A DNA stretch of 64,000 nucleotides. Origin: Entoloma clypeatum. Lineage: Eukaryota; Basidiomycota; Agaricomycetes; Agaricales; Entolomataceae. The DNA is taken from NCBI GenBank assembly GCA_963565915.1, contig OY751485.1, positions 1,674,001 to 1,738,000 of the forward strand. Direction: 5' to 3'. Position numbers and translations under genes: made by a program. The notes under the pieces are model-generated. The model was not told where the DNA came from. It made no database searches and was given only the letters and a program-made list of their open reading frames with translations. Shown here piece by piece: positions 33,992-44,912 of the stretch; the stretch's first letter is position 1; the number at the start of each line of letters is the position of its first letter.

Positions 33992-35284
33992 ATGAAATCG
34001 GAATCTTTTACCACCCACGCCATCGCCTTCCACGACAACGACGACAGCACACACGTATTCACCTCCGCCCTCCTCGTCGACCCCCGCATCGTGCCGTTCC
34101 TGCCATCATGTCTCCCGTCCAGCGCGCATCTCACCCCGTGCCCGTCCCCGTTCGAGATCAGAGATGCAGGCCCCGATAAAGGCTTTGGCATGTTCGCTAC
34201 CCGCCACATCCCCGCAGGCGCGCTCATCCTCGTTGAGCACCCGGCCATAGTCGCGCCAGCGGCACTTCCTCCCGCCGCAGATCCCACAGAGCATACATTG
34301 CCGTACCGCGCCCTCTCTGCGCATCTCCATCCGGAACACCGCGAGGAGCTGCTGACCATGGCGAACTGCCGTTCAGTCGAGGAGTGCCCAACGGTGGAAG
34401 AGGGTGTTTCCCAGACAAACGGAACCGCGATCACCCTCCCCCGTCCTCCTCCTACTTCATCTGCCAACGAATCCCCAGACCCAAGAACAACAGAATACGG
34501 CGCGACCTTTCTCAAAATCTGCCGAAGCAACCACAGGTACGCCCCACAAAAGGCCACAACCTTTCAACCTAACCCCACGCTTCCACCCAGCTGCAGCCCC
34601 AACGCCGCGCTCAAGTGGTCCCTCACAACCTTCTCCTCCTCCCTCTATTCCCTCCGGCCCATCGCCCCCTCCGAAGAAATCACCATCATCTACACCGACA
34701 TCACCCAGCCCCTCCTCACGCGGCGCGCCCATCTCTTCTCGCACTATCGCTTCCTCTGCCTCTGCCCCGCATGTTCCATCCATCCTTCACTGATCCCCGC
34801 CTCTGACGCCGCGCGCGCTGCCCTGCGTGACTGGCGGCACACCCGGCCTTCCTACGCCGGGTGGTGGAAGGACATGTGCCGCGCCGACGATGTCGTGATC
34901 CGCTCGCATCTGGAGGCGCTCGAGCTCATGGAGAGAGAAGGCATACACGGGATGCAGGCGGTGTTTGTGGAAGAGATCTGTTGGTGTTATGCGGTGCTTG
35001 GGGAGGAGGGGGAGTTCAGGAGGTGGGCGGAGAAGTTGCTGGCGTTGAGTGAGGTGCAGGATCCGGAGTTGGCGAGCGAGGCAAGGGGGTGGTTGGAGGA
35101 TCCGCAGAGGCGGGTAAAGAGGTGGGGGTGGAGGAAGAAGGAGAGGTTGCGTGAGTTGCCCGGCGTTTGTCTTGTGCGATCTTCGACTGACATACGCGTA
35201 GAGACGGATAAGAGGAGGAACAAGGCGCCGCCTTCACCAGAGATTTACTGCTCGCCCCTGTTATTCTCTGCAGGAGACGATTAG
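33992..35284 (+). CDS. SET-domain protein (SMYD/SET5-like)
   Basis: Likely lysine methyltransferase. The start ATG at 33992 opens MKSESFTTHAIAFHDNDDST. The SET domain begins IRDAGPDKGFGMFATRHIPA, has ILVEHPAIVAPAA, and after an intron reads NHSCSPNAALKWS, the S-adenosyl-methionine-binding NHS.xPN motif, then SEEITIIYTDI. A post-SET cysteine cluster is CLCPACSIHPS. The C-terminal TPR-like helical region includes VVIRSHLEALELMEREGIHG and CWCYAVLGEEGEFRRWAEKL. The end shown uses an intron before TDKRRNKAPPSPEIYCS. The catalytic Tyr sits in IIYTD. The target (histone or other) cannot be told. The gene converges on a coiled-coil gene with only 29 bp between stops. Confidence 0.87.
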   Translation: MKSESFTTHAIAFHDNDDSTHVFTSALLVDPRIVPFLPSCLPSSAHLTPCPSPFEIRDAGPDKGFGMFATRHIPAGALILVEHPAIVAPAALPPAADPTEHTLPYRALSAHLHPEHREELLTMANCRSVEECPTVEEGVSQTNGTAITLPRPPPTSSANESPDPRTTEYGATFLKICRSNHRYAPQKATTFQPNPTLPPSCSPNAALKWSLTTFSSSLYSLRPIAPSEEITIIYTDITQPLLTRRAHLFSHYRFLCLCPACSIHPSLIPASDAARAALRDWRHTRPSYAGWWKDMCRADDVVIRSHLEALELMEREGIHGMQAVFVEEICWCYAVLGEEGEFRRWAEKLLALSEVQDPELASEARGWLEDPQRRVKRWGWRKKERLRELPGVCLVRSSTDIRVETDKRRNKAPPSPEIYCSPLLFSAGDD

Positions 35285-35313
35285 GTTGGGTTTACATCGT
35301 AAAACCCGTTATA

Positions 35314-37416
35314 TTATCCCTTGTCCTGTCCACTCGTCCAGCGATCCACAAAGGCGCTCAGTTTTCTTTTTGTCCGCTCACTCTCCATCACCTTCTGTAT
35401 CTCCTACGGTAACACATCGAGGTCAGCCTGGTGACTGAAACCTGTGAGAAGGAACATACCTCAGCGACGCCATCCTTGCCCAAGGCTGCTGCGAGCCTTG
35501 CCTCTGCTTCTCTCACCTCTTGTTCGAGCTTCGACACCTCCGGCGAGGGCATAAATGGGGGTGAAGTATTCATGGGAGAGTTGAGATACATAGAGGTGAG
35601 GAGCGGGTGGTGGGAGGATGACCTGGATATGAAAAGATCATTAGGCTTCAACAGCAGTAGGCATGAACAAGAACGGACATCATTCTCAGCTTGCCCTGCA
35701 TAGTCTTAACATCCTCCCACCCTGCCTCCTCTTTCTCTGCGTCCTCTCGCATAATCCGTGCAAGCTCCCGGAGGATATCCTCGCGGTCAATCACAACTTT
35801 CACCTGCTCCTCTTCCGAACCGCCGACGTCTTTCTTCATTTTGCGCATGCAAAGATCATGTTCCCTCAAAAGGCGTTTCAATTCCACCTCCAGCAGTTTC
35901 TCCTGTTCATCGTCCTTCACGTCCGCTCGTGCGTGTACAAGAGCAGCTCTCGCCTCTGCATCCACTAGCTCTCCCCTCAGCTCCTCCACCTCCAAGCCAA
36001 CTGCACCAACCCACGCCTCAGCCTCTCTCACACGCTGCTCATGTGAAGAGAGGAGGGAGTGGAGAGATGTGAGAGGCGGGAGGAGTGTCTGCTTATATGC
36101 ATCGATCGTCTGTTGAATAGTATGTTTTTTATTGAAGATTAAAATAAGAGAATGGCGAGGGAAAACGCACAGAATCGAGGAGCGAATTCTCAAAATCCAG
36201 CATGTCCATCTGATCGAGCATCCATGCCTTCTCGAGCTCGGCGCAGGCGTCGAGTTCTTCCTCGTCATTGTCTCCAAATGTGTCGTCGTCGATATTAGTG
36301 TCGAGGTCGTCCCTAGCACACAGCCTCTCCAACTCCATCTCAAACGCCTTCTCCTTTGCCTTGCCCCCGGCGAGAAGTGCATGTATGCGCTCTTGTAAGA
36401 CCGCGGCTTCATGCGAGAGGTCTGAAGGGGACGGGAGCGTTCCCAGTGCTCGCTGCTTCTGGTAGACAGAACCGGGATCTCCGGTGGTGGCGGTATCAAG
36501 ATGCAGGCCTGATCTGGCACGGATGCTTTCAAGTTGGGTTGAGTGGTGGGCGTTGATGGATTCACGGAGGCTGGCGAGGGAGGTTAGGGTTGATGTTGTT
36601 GGGGAGAGCGACGAGTGGGTCGCGTTTGTATTTGAGTCAGGTTGGTGGTCCGCTTCTCGTTTTGAGGAGCCGAGAGTGGTGAGAAGGGAGAGCGAGGCGG
36701 AGCTTGCGGTGGAAAGGGTTGCATCTGCCTGTCCAAAGGGTTCGGTCTAGCTTTCCAGCAAGATGCGGGGAAAGGAGAGCTTACGAGAATAGAAAGCTCT
36801 GCGAGGCGTTCTTGTGCTTGGACGATCACGGTATCTTCATGTTTGATGGCTGCTTGAAGGGATTTGATAGTTTGGGCGGCGTCTTTGCTTCCTTGCCTAG
36901 CGGGGCTATGTTGAAAAATGGGTGCACAAAAGTTAAGACTAACTGTGTTTGTCGTATTCGAGCTCTGAGATGGGCGGATTCTGTGTCCAGAAGGCGGGTT
37001 TCTTCATCCAAGTATCTTGCGTGCTTGCTGAAGAATAAGATTGAAGACGAACATGAGAAAAAGCGTCTGGCCAACGCACTGAAGACGTGAAGGAGGGATA
37101 TAATCTGGTGGTTCATGTATACCAGATTCAACCTCGGTGCTCACTGTTTCATTTGACGCGTGTTTCAAGCTGTAGAGTAGCAGAATCAGCAGCATACAAG
37201 TACATAGTGATGCGTCGCATACATATGAACCTCGTCGCGGTCTAGTACGATGGCATGAAGAGCTGCCGCAACGTTGAGCTCATCTTTGATTTGATCCTCA
37301 AGCCACTGGACGAGTTTCCGGCCAGCAGGATGTTGCGCAACTTGCTCGATGTCTGACAGATGGATAGCGGGACCGCCGAGCGTCGCGATGATCTCGGCAA
37401 GCATGTTCGGGGTCAT
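35314..37416 (-). CDS. Coiled-coil protein of unknown function
   Basis: Multi-exon gene with start ATG at 37416 (MTPNMLAEIIATLGGPAIHL). It continues LVQWLEDQIKDELNVAAALH, then long coiled-coil segments: ARYLDEETRLLDTESAHLRA, VIVQAQERLAELSIL, AAVLQERIHALLAGGKAKEK, LVDAEARAALVHARADVKDD and VSKLEQEVREAEARLAAALG. The last exon ends VMESERTKRKLSAFVDRWTS with TAA at 35316-35314. The globular N-terminus followed by about 500 residues of coiled coil is the layout of HAUS3-type augmin or kinetochore/spindle-pole subunits. I only suggest this, as no diagnostic motif is visible. It is divergent from the J-protein gene with 25 bp between start codons. Confidence 0.65.
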
Positions 37417-37441
37417 GTGATCCCGCCCTTCTTTCTGCTCG
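37417..37441. promoter_or_regulatory. Very short divergent gap between coiled-coil and J-protein genes
   Basis: Only 25 bp lie between divergent start codons, the second such case in 3.5 kb. Promoter elements must extend into coding sequence, or the transcripts overlap head to head. Confidence 0.4.
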
Positions 37442-38767
37442 ATGTCGCTGCCACTGCTGAGCCTCATCGGGTGGTCTGTCGTGCCCGACTTCCTCACCCG
37501 ACATCTCCTCTCCTTCCTACACCGCTCCGCCCTCCTCCCGCCCCCAACCTCCCCCTCCACTCTCCGCAAACAATATGCACTCACCTTCGCCTTCGTCGTC
37601 CTTTCCTACCTCTCTTACAACCTCGTCGAGTCCGCGCGCTCCATGCCGCTCAACTTCTACCAGATACTCGGCGTCCCCCCCACCGTCGACGACCACGGTC
37701 TCAAAGCCGCGTTCCGCCAGTTCGCAAAGAAGAACCACCCCGACCGGCCTGGAATCGGTAGGGACGGCGAGCAGCTGTTCATCATGGTGCGCGACGTGTA
37801 CGAGGCGCTCAAGGACCCTGTCGTGAGGTTCTCATACGATAGGTTCGGCCCGGACGTTCTGCAGTGGTCCGCGACGTGTACCACCACGCGCGATTACATC
37901 CACCGAGGCCTCCTCCATTCCTCTGGGTACCACCTCGTCGTCGGCGCCGCCCTAATATTCTGGTCCTTTGTTGGGTCCTCCTTGTCCTCTCCCCCTTCGG
38001 ACCCGGCGAACCCCGTCTCCTTCTGGAGGCATATCCTCTACTCCACCGTCTTTGTCGCCGAGCTCAGCCTCATCCTCTCCCCATCCCCGCCCGTATTGTC
38101 CTCTCAGGCCGCGTTTGCACCCCTTCCTCCAGGCTTAGCAACGACATACACGACCCACACCCCGCTGCACACGCTCTTCCCCCACCGTATCATCCACCAG
38201 CACATTCTCTTCCTCCACCAGCTCTTTATTTTTCTCTCCGTCGCACTCTCCCGTGTCGTGCCCGTCCTCATTGCCGCGTTTAGTCCTCCACCACCTTCAG
38301 AAGCTGTCAAACAGGAGCTTCTGAGGAATATCGCAAACCTCACTGCTATAGCAGACAGAGAGACCTCCATCGCAGTGCATACGCTCATGCACAGCATCGC
38401 TTCTCCGCCTTCTTCCTCTCCTTCGTCTTCTCCAACGCCACATCCACAGCCTCACGAAGGCATCTCAAGTCTCGCCCGCCCACGGCCTTTCCGACTCCCC
38501 TCAGACCTCGTCAATATCCTTTCTTCCACCACTACCTCATCATCACCACCCCAAAACCTCCGAGACCCCTTTCTAACCCTTATCCACGAGATAGAGTTCC
38601 TCATCATCGAAGCCAACATTAAAAAAGAGGACGGGCCCCTCCGCTCCGCGTGGGAGGCTGCGTTGCGCAGGGCCCAGAAGGCCCTGTGGCCGTCGTCTTC
38701 GTTGCAAAATGGAAGGCCGGAAACTGGTTCGGCGAGGATGCTTCGTGGGCGGAGTGGGAGTCTTTGA
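37442..38767 (+). CDS. Membrane-anchored DnaJ (J-domain) co-chaperone
   Basis: Single-exon 441-residue protein starting at ATG 37442 (MSLPLLSLIGWSVVPDFLTR). A hydrophobic span (LTFAFVVLSYLSYNLVES) precedes a J domain: NFYQILGVPPTVDD, AFRQFAKKNHPDRPG with the essential HPD, and VYEALKDPVVRFSYDRFGPD. Further hydrophobic stretches are HLVVGAALIFWSFVGS, ILYSTVFVAELSLIL and ILFLHQLFIFLSVALSRVVP. The J domain would stimulate an Hsp70 at an ER or mitochondrial membrane; which one cannot be told. The C-terminal block LTLIHEIEFLIIEANIKKED has a decayed copy at 39264. Confidence 0.88.
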   Translation: MSLPLLSLIGWSVVPDFLTRHLLSFLHRSALLPPPTSPSTLRKQYALTFAFVVLSYLSYNLVESARSMPLNFYQILGVPPTVDDHGLKAAFRQFAKKNHPDRPGIGRDGEQLFIMVRDVYEALKDPVVRFSYDRFGPDVLQWSATCTTTRDYIHRGLLHSSGYHLVVGAALIFWSFVGSSLSSPPSDPANPVSFWRHILYSTVFVAELSLILSPSPPVLSSQAAFAPLPPGLATTYTTHTPLHTLFPHRIIHQHILFLHQLFIFLSVALSRVVPVLIAAFSPPPPSEAVKQELLRNIANLTAIADRETSIAVHTLMHSIASPPSSSPSSSPTPHPQPHEGISSLARPRPFRLPSDLVNILSSTTTSSSPPQNLRDPFLTLIHEIEFLIIEANIKKEDGPLRSAWEAALRRAQKALWPSSSLQNGRPETGSARMLRGRSGSL

Positions 38768-39263
38768 GACGGGATGTGAGCTTGGTATCTCTGCTTTTTT
38801 GGTAGATGGTGAGTGTCATAGTGGTTTAGTCCTAGGCTTCTATGAATAGACTCTACAACTCTTTATGCAGGCCGTTGTGTACTTGCTGTATTGTATGTCA
38901 AAGGGAAACACGTTTCCTTGTGGAGTCTTATTTTCATGTCTTTGAAAACCGGTTCCTTCGGGAGCAGGGATACACTTTCTCTCAAAAACCATACCACCGA
39001 ACTTGATATGACTACGACTCTCTCACATCAATGGACTCCTCAATCTGAGTCGCTTGCGCTAGGAATTCGCTTTGGACGCAGACACATATGCAACGGACCT
39101 CCTTCTCTGCCGATCCGGGAGCCTGTTCTTCAGCTCACTTTGCGAGATACTGACGTATTTGTTTGATCCCCGATGGCCATTTCAACTTTGAACAGACCTG
39201 CTCTATCCCTCTCGACTCCTGCACCTCGCGTTCAACGAATAGACGAATAGACGAGACCCCTCC

Positions 39264-39350
39264 GTGAACAAAATTGAACTTCTCATCTTTGAAGCCAATA
39301 TTGATATTGGGAAGGAACATGGACCATTTGGAGAACACTGGGATACTTTT
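39264..39350 (+). pseudogene. Decayed copy of the J-protein C-terminus
   Basis: Translates as NKIELLIFEANIDIGKEHGP followed by FGEHWDTFFK. This aligns with HEIEFLIIEANIKKEDGPLR and SAWEAAL of the J-protein at 38590-38655. The J domain and membrane spans are absent, so this is a fragment of an old duplication. Confidence 0.55.
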
Positions 39351-39394
39351 TTTAAAGTGGTCTCACTTTCCCAAGTCAGAAATCTCGAGATTCA

Positions 39395-39475
39395 AGCCCT
39401 CCGAAATTCCGAATCCCATCTTCGACCTTCATGCGTGCCTTGCGAAGTTCCTTGTCCTCGTTTCTGTACAGATAC
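39395..39475. repeat. Short diverged repeat, copy 1
   Basis: TTCCGAATCCCATCTTCGAC...GCGAAGTTCCTTGTCCTCGTTT matches 40839-40900 (TTCCGAATCCCATCTTTGCA...GCGAAGTTTCTTGTCCTCGTTT). On the minus strand both encode NEDK(E/K)LRK, suggesting remnants of one coding region. Confidence 0.5.
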
Positions 39476-39861
39476 TGGAGTCGAACAGAAGAGAGACGAG
39501 GTTCAAAAGAACCTCGAATGTTGGTGGCCTTGTTATATAGATTCAAGATGGATTGCGTCCCCGCAAACACGAACTCGGAATTTTTAGATGCTTCAGAGAA
39601 TGCCGCCACAACAACATCCTGTTCACCTCGCTGATCCCAATAAGAAGATTTCGGTATTCATGGACTCAAACTCTCTTGACATTCCAGCCCTCCCGTCCCC
39701 TCCCACACAATTCGCCAACAACTCCTCGTCAACTCGGGCTATCGAGAAAGTGTCTCCATTCCCTCCGAGTCTACCATGCCGGAACAAGCAAACAAAAAAG
39801 AAAGCTCCGCCCCACCTGGCCCACGGACGCCGCTATTTATGCCCTTGTCTGGTCTCACTGG

Positions 39862-40612
39862 CCCGAAGTTCAGTTGAAGGGGCGAAGAGATTTCATGCCA
39901 CGATTCGAGAATGACGTGAACACCCGAAAACTGGCGGTACCTCACTAGGAAAATACAAGGTTGTCTTCATCTCTATGAAACCGGTCGTCTCTTTATGTCA
40001 TGGTCCAAGCCTGGCTTTTACAACAAAGATGCAAAGAAGAGCGGTTGGTCGATAGGAAGCTTATGATCCCATCCACTCGTGAGACCCGAAGTATAAAATC
40101 GGTCTCCCCACGAGGCACTCAACTCAAGCTGGCCGGGGAAGTCTGGATCATTCGTATTGGTGGTACGCCAAGAAAGGTGATCGGGAGGTCCAAACTTCCC
40201 TCTTCGGTGGCGCTGTCGAGTTTTGGAGAGACTATGAAGGGAGATATTTGAATTGAGCAATCACGGTGTACCCGTTATTCGTCAGGTCCATCGTACGTAG
40301 AGGTTGCTCTTAAAATTGCATTAACAAATGTGCATACAGCTGCGGCAATCCTCACAGAATTCAATATCAAGGCTGCAAACAAGACCTTACCCTGGCAAGC
40401 CCTTCAGAGTCCCATCTACAGGATATAGTTCGCCGCGAAAATGTGGTTTATTATGGAAGGCAGGCAGCTTTCGAAGACTTTTTTCATCTGCCAACCAGGC
40501 CGTTTACGATCGACGCAGCTTGATATCGATGCCTTGCAAGATCCTACAAAGAGACCGCAATACTTGGGCCGAAGGTGAGGGAGAAGACGAATGAGGGGCC
40601 CAAAGATACACA
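39862..40612. repeat. Diverged dispersed repeat, copy 2 (relic)
   Basis: Longer partner of 1555-2035. In one frame the copies share WRDYEG-type and AAILTEFN-type segments (copy 2: GGAVEFWRDYEGRYLN, AAILTEFNIKAANKTLPWQA). Stops and shifts prevent a continuous protein in either copy, so this is a relic of an unrecognised gene or element duplicated 38 kb apart. Confidence 0.7.
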
Positions 40613-40829
40613 CCATGATCTTTTTAAATTTAGCTGTGGTTTTTTCTTTCAGTGCAGATACTTAGTGGAAAAATGGTGTCGATAGGCGGTGACGGCAGCC
40701 GCCCCTTTGGATCCGACGAGAAGAGATGGCAGGCCAGTATGTATTCAACGCGTTCGACATCTGATACACTCCCATCACCGGTAAATAGACAGCATGCTTT
40801 TCTGGAACCCAGGACTCACTCGCTGCCCC

Positions 40830-40910
40830 AAGTCGAAACTCAAGCGTTCCGAATCCCATCTTTGCACACTTTCAACCTTCTTGCGAAGTTTCTTGTCCTC
40901 GTTTATCAGG
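40830..40910. repeat. Short diverged repeat, copy 2
   Basis: Partner of 39395-39475. Together with the larger repeat it shows that this 2-kb interval was built from several duplicated and decayed pieces. Confidence 0.5.
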
Positions 40911-41204
40911 AAAGGGTACCTCAACGCGCGCGACAATCATTTTCATGAATCAAATATATGGATACAAGTAAGTAGTATTAGTCCGCAGAAAGGGTACACG
41001 GTGTAGCATGGATCAAATCATTCCGCAGGGCATTCTGGAATTGTATTCAATTCCGGTAATGTATCTAACTTCAGCGTCTGCGCAACCTGTCACGATGGAA
41101 TGGTTATTCTCTTTGACGCCTCTGGAAATTCTAGCGAACCCACCATCAGTTGTACAGCCCCAGAAAACCTCAACGCATCGGAAAAGTAGAATGTCGCCAC
41201 AAGT

Positions 41205-41961
41205 TCAGTGACGGAATCTGACGACCCGTCTCCAATATGTTTCTCCATCTTTTCCCGCTGAGCCTCCAAGCTGTTGACGCGATATCGTGAGCTCATGTTT
41301 GGAAGGCTTGGGCACCATCGCGCTGCTTGCGTACCTCTCGTACATGCCCTCGAGATGCTCAAGCTGGAAGTCTCGAAGCTGGTCGCTGTGCCTTTCGATA
41401 GTGCTCATGGCCTGGTCAACGAAATCTTCCGCAACAGCTCGAATATACTCGATGGGGTTTTCGTCGTCGTCTTGAGGAACCTTCATCGTGAAGGACTCGG
41501 CGATGGGTTCCCCGTCCGGTCCGAGCAACGTGCATGTCATGGAACCATCTAGAAAGTAGATATTTCAAGCTACGTCTTGGCAGACTCGAACCACCAGCAT
41601 ACCTTCAGCTTTGGTCACCATGCATTTTGGAGAGTCCTATATGTGGTCGATGAGTGATCTAGTACTATAGTTCAAGTGATCATCACATACATCCAACCTC
41701 GGGGTCCTAGCGGGGCTCGCCTCGTCGTTCTCAGCGTCAGCAGACTGCCCTCTTCGGAGCTGTTCATGGCGTTGCTTCAACCTGTATCCAGCGATCAGAA
41801 CCCCCTCATCCTCAAACCGGGGAAGCAGAGTCCACCTACTCTTCGAACCGGTCTGACAAGATCTCTGCCTCCTTGGCCGTTTCTGGATGTTGCTGGAGCT
41901 TCCTGAGAGCTGCTTCTGCCTTGTCCCTTGCATTGTCCAGTGCTTCGCGTGCGACAGACAT
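41205..41961 (-). CDS. Small hypothetical protein
   Basis: Four exons splice in frame from ATG 41961 (MSVAREALDNARDKAEAALR). A helical, Ala/Glu-rich N-terminus leads to RLKQRHEQLRRGQSADAEND, then DSPKCMVTKAEDGSMTCTLL and GPDGEPIAESFTMKVPQDDD. A second helical stretch follows (EYIRAVAEDFVDQAMSTIER, LRDFQLEHLEGMYERYASS). The end at 41205 is the first stop in frame; an alternative frame near the end (VNSLEAQREKMEKHIGDG) looks equally coding-like, so the last exon may be spliced differently. No family is recognised. Confidence 0.55.
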
Positions 41962-43097
41962 GATTTACGAGCGTGTTGTGGATGTTCTGCGAGTGGTCGA
42001 GCAGATATTGGATGAAACCGATATGGTCCAGAGGGGGGAGGAATGTGGAAGTGGTTCGTTTGCTAGCATGAATTTCTTCCCAAAGGCCTTTTTAAACCAC
42101 GGCTCTGATGCGAAGAGAATAAGGTAAGGCATATTGGGCTTGTTCCAGCGTCTTCCCAAGGCATGACACCTTCCTTATTCACCCCCCTGCCAGAACCTGA
42201 TCCTTGGGGCAAGAACCGAATTCAGGCAAACCTAGAAGTGACAAGGAGACAATAGGTCGAGAGTAGAACAAAGATGTAACGGGAGATGGTTTCGGGTTGT
42301 GGACGAGTGTGGGTGTCTGTGGGTCCATATGTATTATTTTCCCCGTAACCAGGTGATCAAATGACATGAGGCATGAACCTGCTGCTTCGGGTTGATAACG
42401 ACTGTCAGGGTTTCCGGAAGTCGGAGCAGCCAGCCTTCTGAACAGAGCTGGATAGAACACGCTGGGATTTCCTCCACGGTTTGCAAGTATGAGGATGGAA
42501 CTTTGGAAGTTGCAATCGGTATGTATTTCAGAAAAACAGTCATGATGACAAAATTTAAAAATCACCAGTGCTTTTCCATCATGGGATCTTGCTTGAATTT
42601 ATATGTGGGGTACTTGGTGTTTTGATGTTCAAAACCTCGAGATCCCTCGATTCCATCACCCTCTCACATTTACCGCTAGCGGCATTTGAAAACAAAGATT
42701 TGCTTCCGTGTGGTCGATTACTTCCTTCCTTATCAGGCACATTCAGCGCTGATGTTCCGCCCAGGTCCCAGTCCCTCTAACACTCGTTCATTGAGCTTCC
42801 TATATGTAGTACATAATCCCCACGAACGAGTTTTGAACATGAACATGGGCTTAAGTATAATCCCACAATGAATAACCTTACACAGCCAATCGTCACGGCT
42901 TCGGTTGGGATGAGTTGATACCAGATCAGTATCAGTATCATGGGTTTCAAATACAAACCACGCTGTATGCCTTGACAACCTTTATGGCGACCAACGCCTG
43001 ACATGCAAAGAGAACAGTAGTCGATTCGAGAAGGATGCCAAAGACAATTGTTGTAGGGGTATAGATTCCATACTCCAATCAAGATATTCCCTTCCCA
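41962..43097. other. Gene-poor stretch
   Basis: About 1.1 kb with no supportable gene, RNA or repeat. Open frames here are short and start at non-ATG codons or lack introns and family features. Confidence 0.5.
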
Positions 43098-44456
43098 TCA
43101 GGCCGTTGGTGTCGCAGGGATGCGCCTCGCTATGAACAATAATTGCTTTGTCCAATGAACGACGGAACGGAAGAGCCCTTTGATCGGTCGTTCGCCAGTG
43201 GGAGCAATGCGAGAACGCAGTTTTCGATTGCTGAGTTTCTTAATGATATCTGTGAGGCGTGTGACGACCTGTTCCATAGTTGGTCGCTGCTTGGGATCGT
43301 CCTGCGTCATGTCTCCGAGGAGCGCATCCATAAATTCGAAACCTTGTTTGGACATTGTAACACCCTCCCGTCCCTAGAGACAAGCCAGTGAATCTCCGAG
43401 AGGGTAGATACATAGACCAGGCTTCTTACCGTAATAAAATCACGAACATAGTTCCCGATACAATAGACATCCACCGCGAAGGGATCGCAGGGATCCTCGG
43501 ACTTGAACTCGGGAACACTTTTATCCCCGCCCCAAGCAGGCGTCTCAAGAGGCGGCCCATCTTCCGGCCTGTAAAGACGCGAGAGATCGAAATCAATGAA
43601 GAAATACTTCAGTGGATTGTCCGTGCGAGAGGAAACTATCTTGGGTTTGCCAGCGAAGTCATATCTATGCCGCCGTCGCCATGGGTGGGGTGGGGATTCA
43701 TGATAGAGCGCGGTGATGTCTGCCATGATGTTGTCGAATTTGCAATCTCTGTTGGACATCTTATAAGGCTGCTGCGACCCGCAAGGATGGGACATACCGG
43801 TGAGCTATATGATTTTGATGCATGAATCTCACTCCCTATTGACATGTCATATAGACGAGACTAAAAGAAGGCTTATCTCAAGGCTGACGCACCTCGAAAA
43901 TTTGGCGAAAATGTTCAACTGCTTCACCGATTGTCTCGTAAGGAACGAGGAGCTCGTCGTCCCAAAGAAGTGGCATCACGATGATTGTAGCGTCTGCATC
44001 GCCTGGTACCTCGAGAACGTCGAAAATGGGCACACAATAGTTGCTGGGATTTGAACGCAATGGTTCCGTAGAGAAGAGCTTCGCAATGGCTACCTCGTCG
44101 GGATAGCGTGAAGTATCGACACACTTCATAGCAACAAGGGAACCATCTGTCTTCCTTGCGTCCATGATATTATGCCTCTGCGAAACACACCAGTGTTGAT
44201 ATGAGCGATCACGAGGCTACGCCATTCAAAAACTCACGCGAACCCGAAAGCCATCCTCGCACTCAAAGCAAGGTTTTTCAGAACCGGGGGACTGCAACCA
44301 AGATGCAGCCCAGTCAGGCTGATAACGGCTTCGGAGGATATATCCTTTCTCCTTGAGCCATGGTTGATGATCTCGCCAGAAGACTTCGCTCTTGTGCAGC
44401 TTCCCATCCTCCACTCGAAATTTGTTTTCGCCTGTGTCTGGAGATGAAGCCGACAT
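43098..44456 (-). CDS. Protein kinase-like protein C (module kinase, DFG changed to DFD)
   Basis: Third member of the module kinase family. The start ATG at 44456 opens MSASSPDTGENKFRVEDGKL. The shared N-terminal block is EVFWRDHQPWLKEKGYILRS and RYQPDWAASW. VAMKCV supplies the probable ATP-site lysine. The catalytic loop is HRDCKFDNIM, preserving HRDxKxxN. The metal-binding motif reads YFFIDFDLSRLYR, so the DFG glycine is aspartate. C-lobe motifs DPFAVDVYCIGNYVRDFIT, DMTQDDPKQRPTMEQVVTRL and tail VHWTKQLLFIARRIPA match kinases A and B. Intron positions also match. It is divergent from companion C, the same arrangement as modules A and B some 16 kb away. The substitution may lower or regulate activity. 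Confidence 0.83.
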
Positions 44457-44912
44457 GGCGCGACAGGCACGATATCCGTCAGTACTCAAGTGAGTTCAGT
44501 AGATAGGGAGGTCCAAGCGGGGGCTACTGGAAGGGAACGGGAAGGTGACAATGGGCAAACAATGGCATTCAGTCACCTTGAGCATTACTTAGCCAGTCAG
44601 GTCCAAAATTGTGTACACAACCGAATTGAAACTCCGTGACTTGGCGAGATCTGATGGTGAGATGCTTCCGGCGTCCCGGGCCCCAGTCACCTCATTCAAT
44701 CATCGACTGCTTGCCGCATTGCACGTAAGTTTTCTTACTTAATTGTTGTAATTGTGTCGTTGGTTGACGACCTTGTTCTGTATCTGCCCATGTATATAAG
44801 TGGATATTACCGATGCCAGCAAGCAGGGTTGACATTTCAGAGATTTAAAACAACTTGAACAGCCCACATCATTATACCTCCATCACTTCACCGACAGTCC
44901 CCGGACCCCATC
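44457..44912. promoter_or_regulatory. Divergent promoter of module C, with a TATA-like box
   Basis: This 456-bp space separates divergent start codons. TATATAAG at 44793-44800 lies about 113 bp before the companion C ATG and is a plausible TATA box for that gene. No equally clear box faces the kinase. Confidence 0.45.

Larger units (their letters stand above)
38768..39861. other. Gene-poor stretch with decayed fragments
   Basis: No intact gene. It contains the J-protein C-terminal relic (39264-39350) and a short repeat block at 39395-39475 (listed separately). Remaining open frames start with non-ATG codons and show no family features. Confidence 0.5.
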
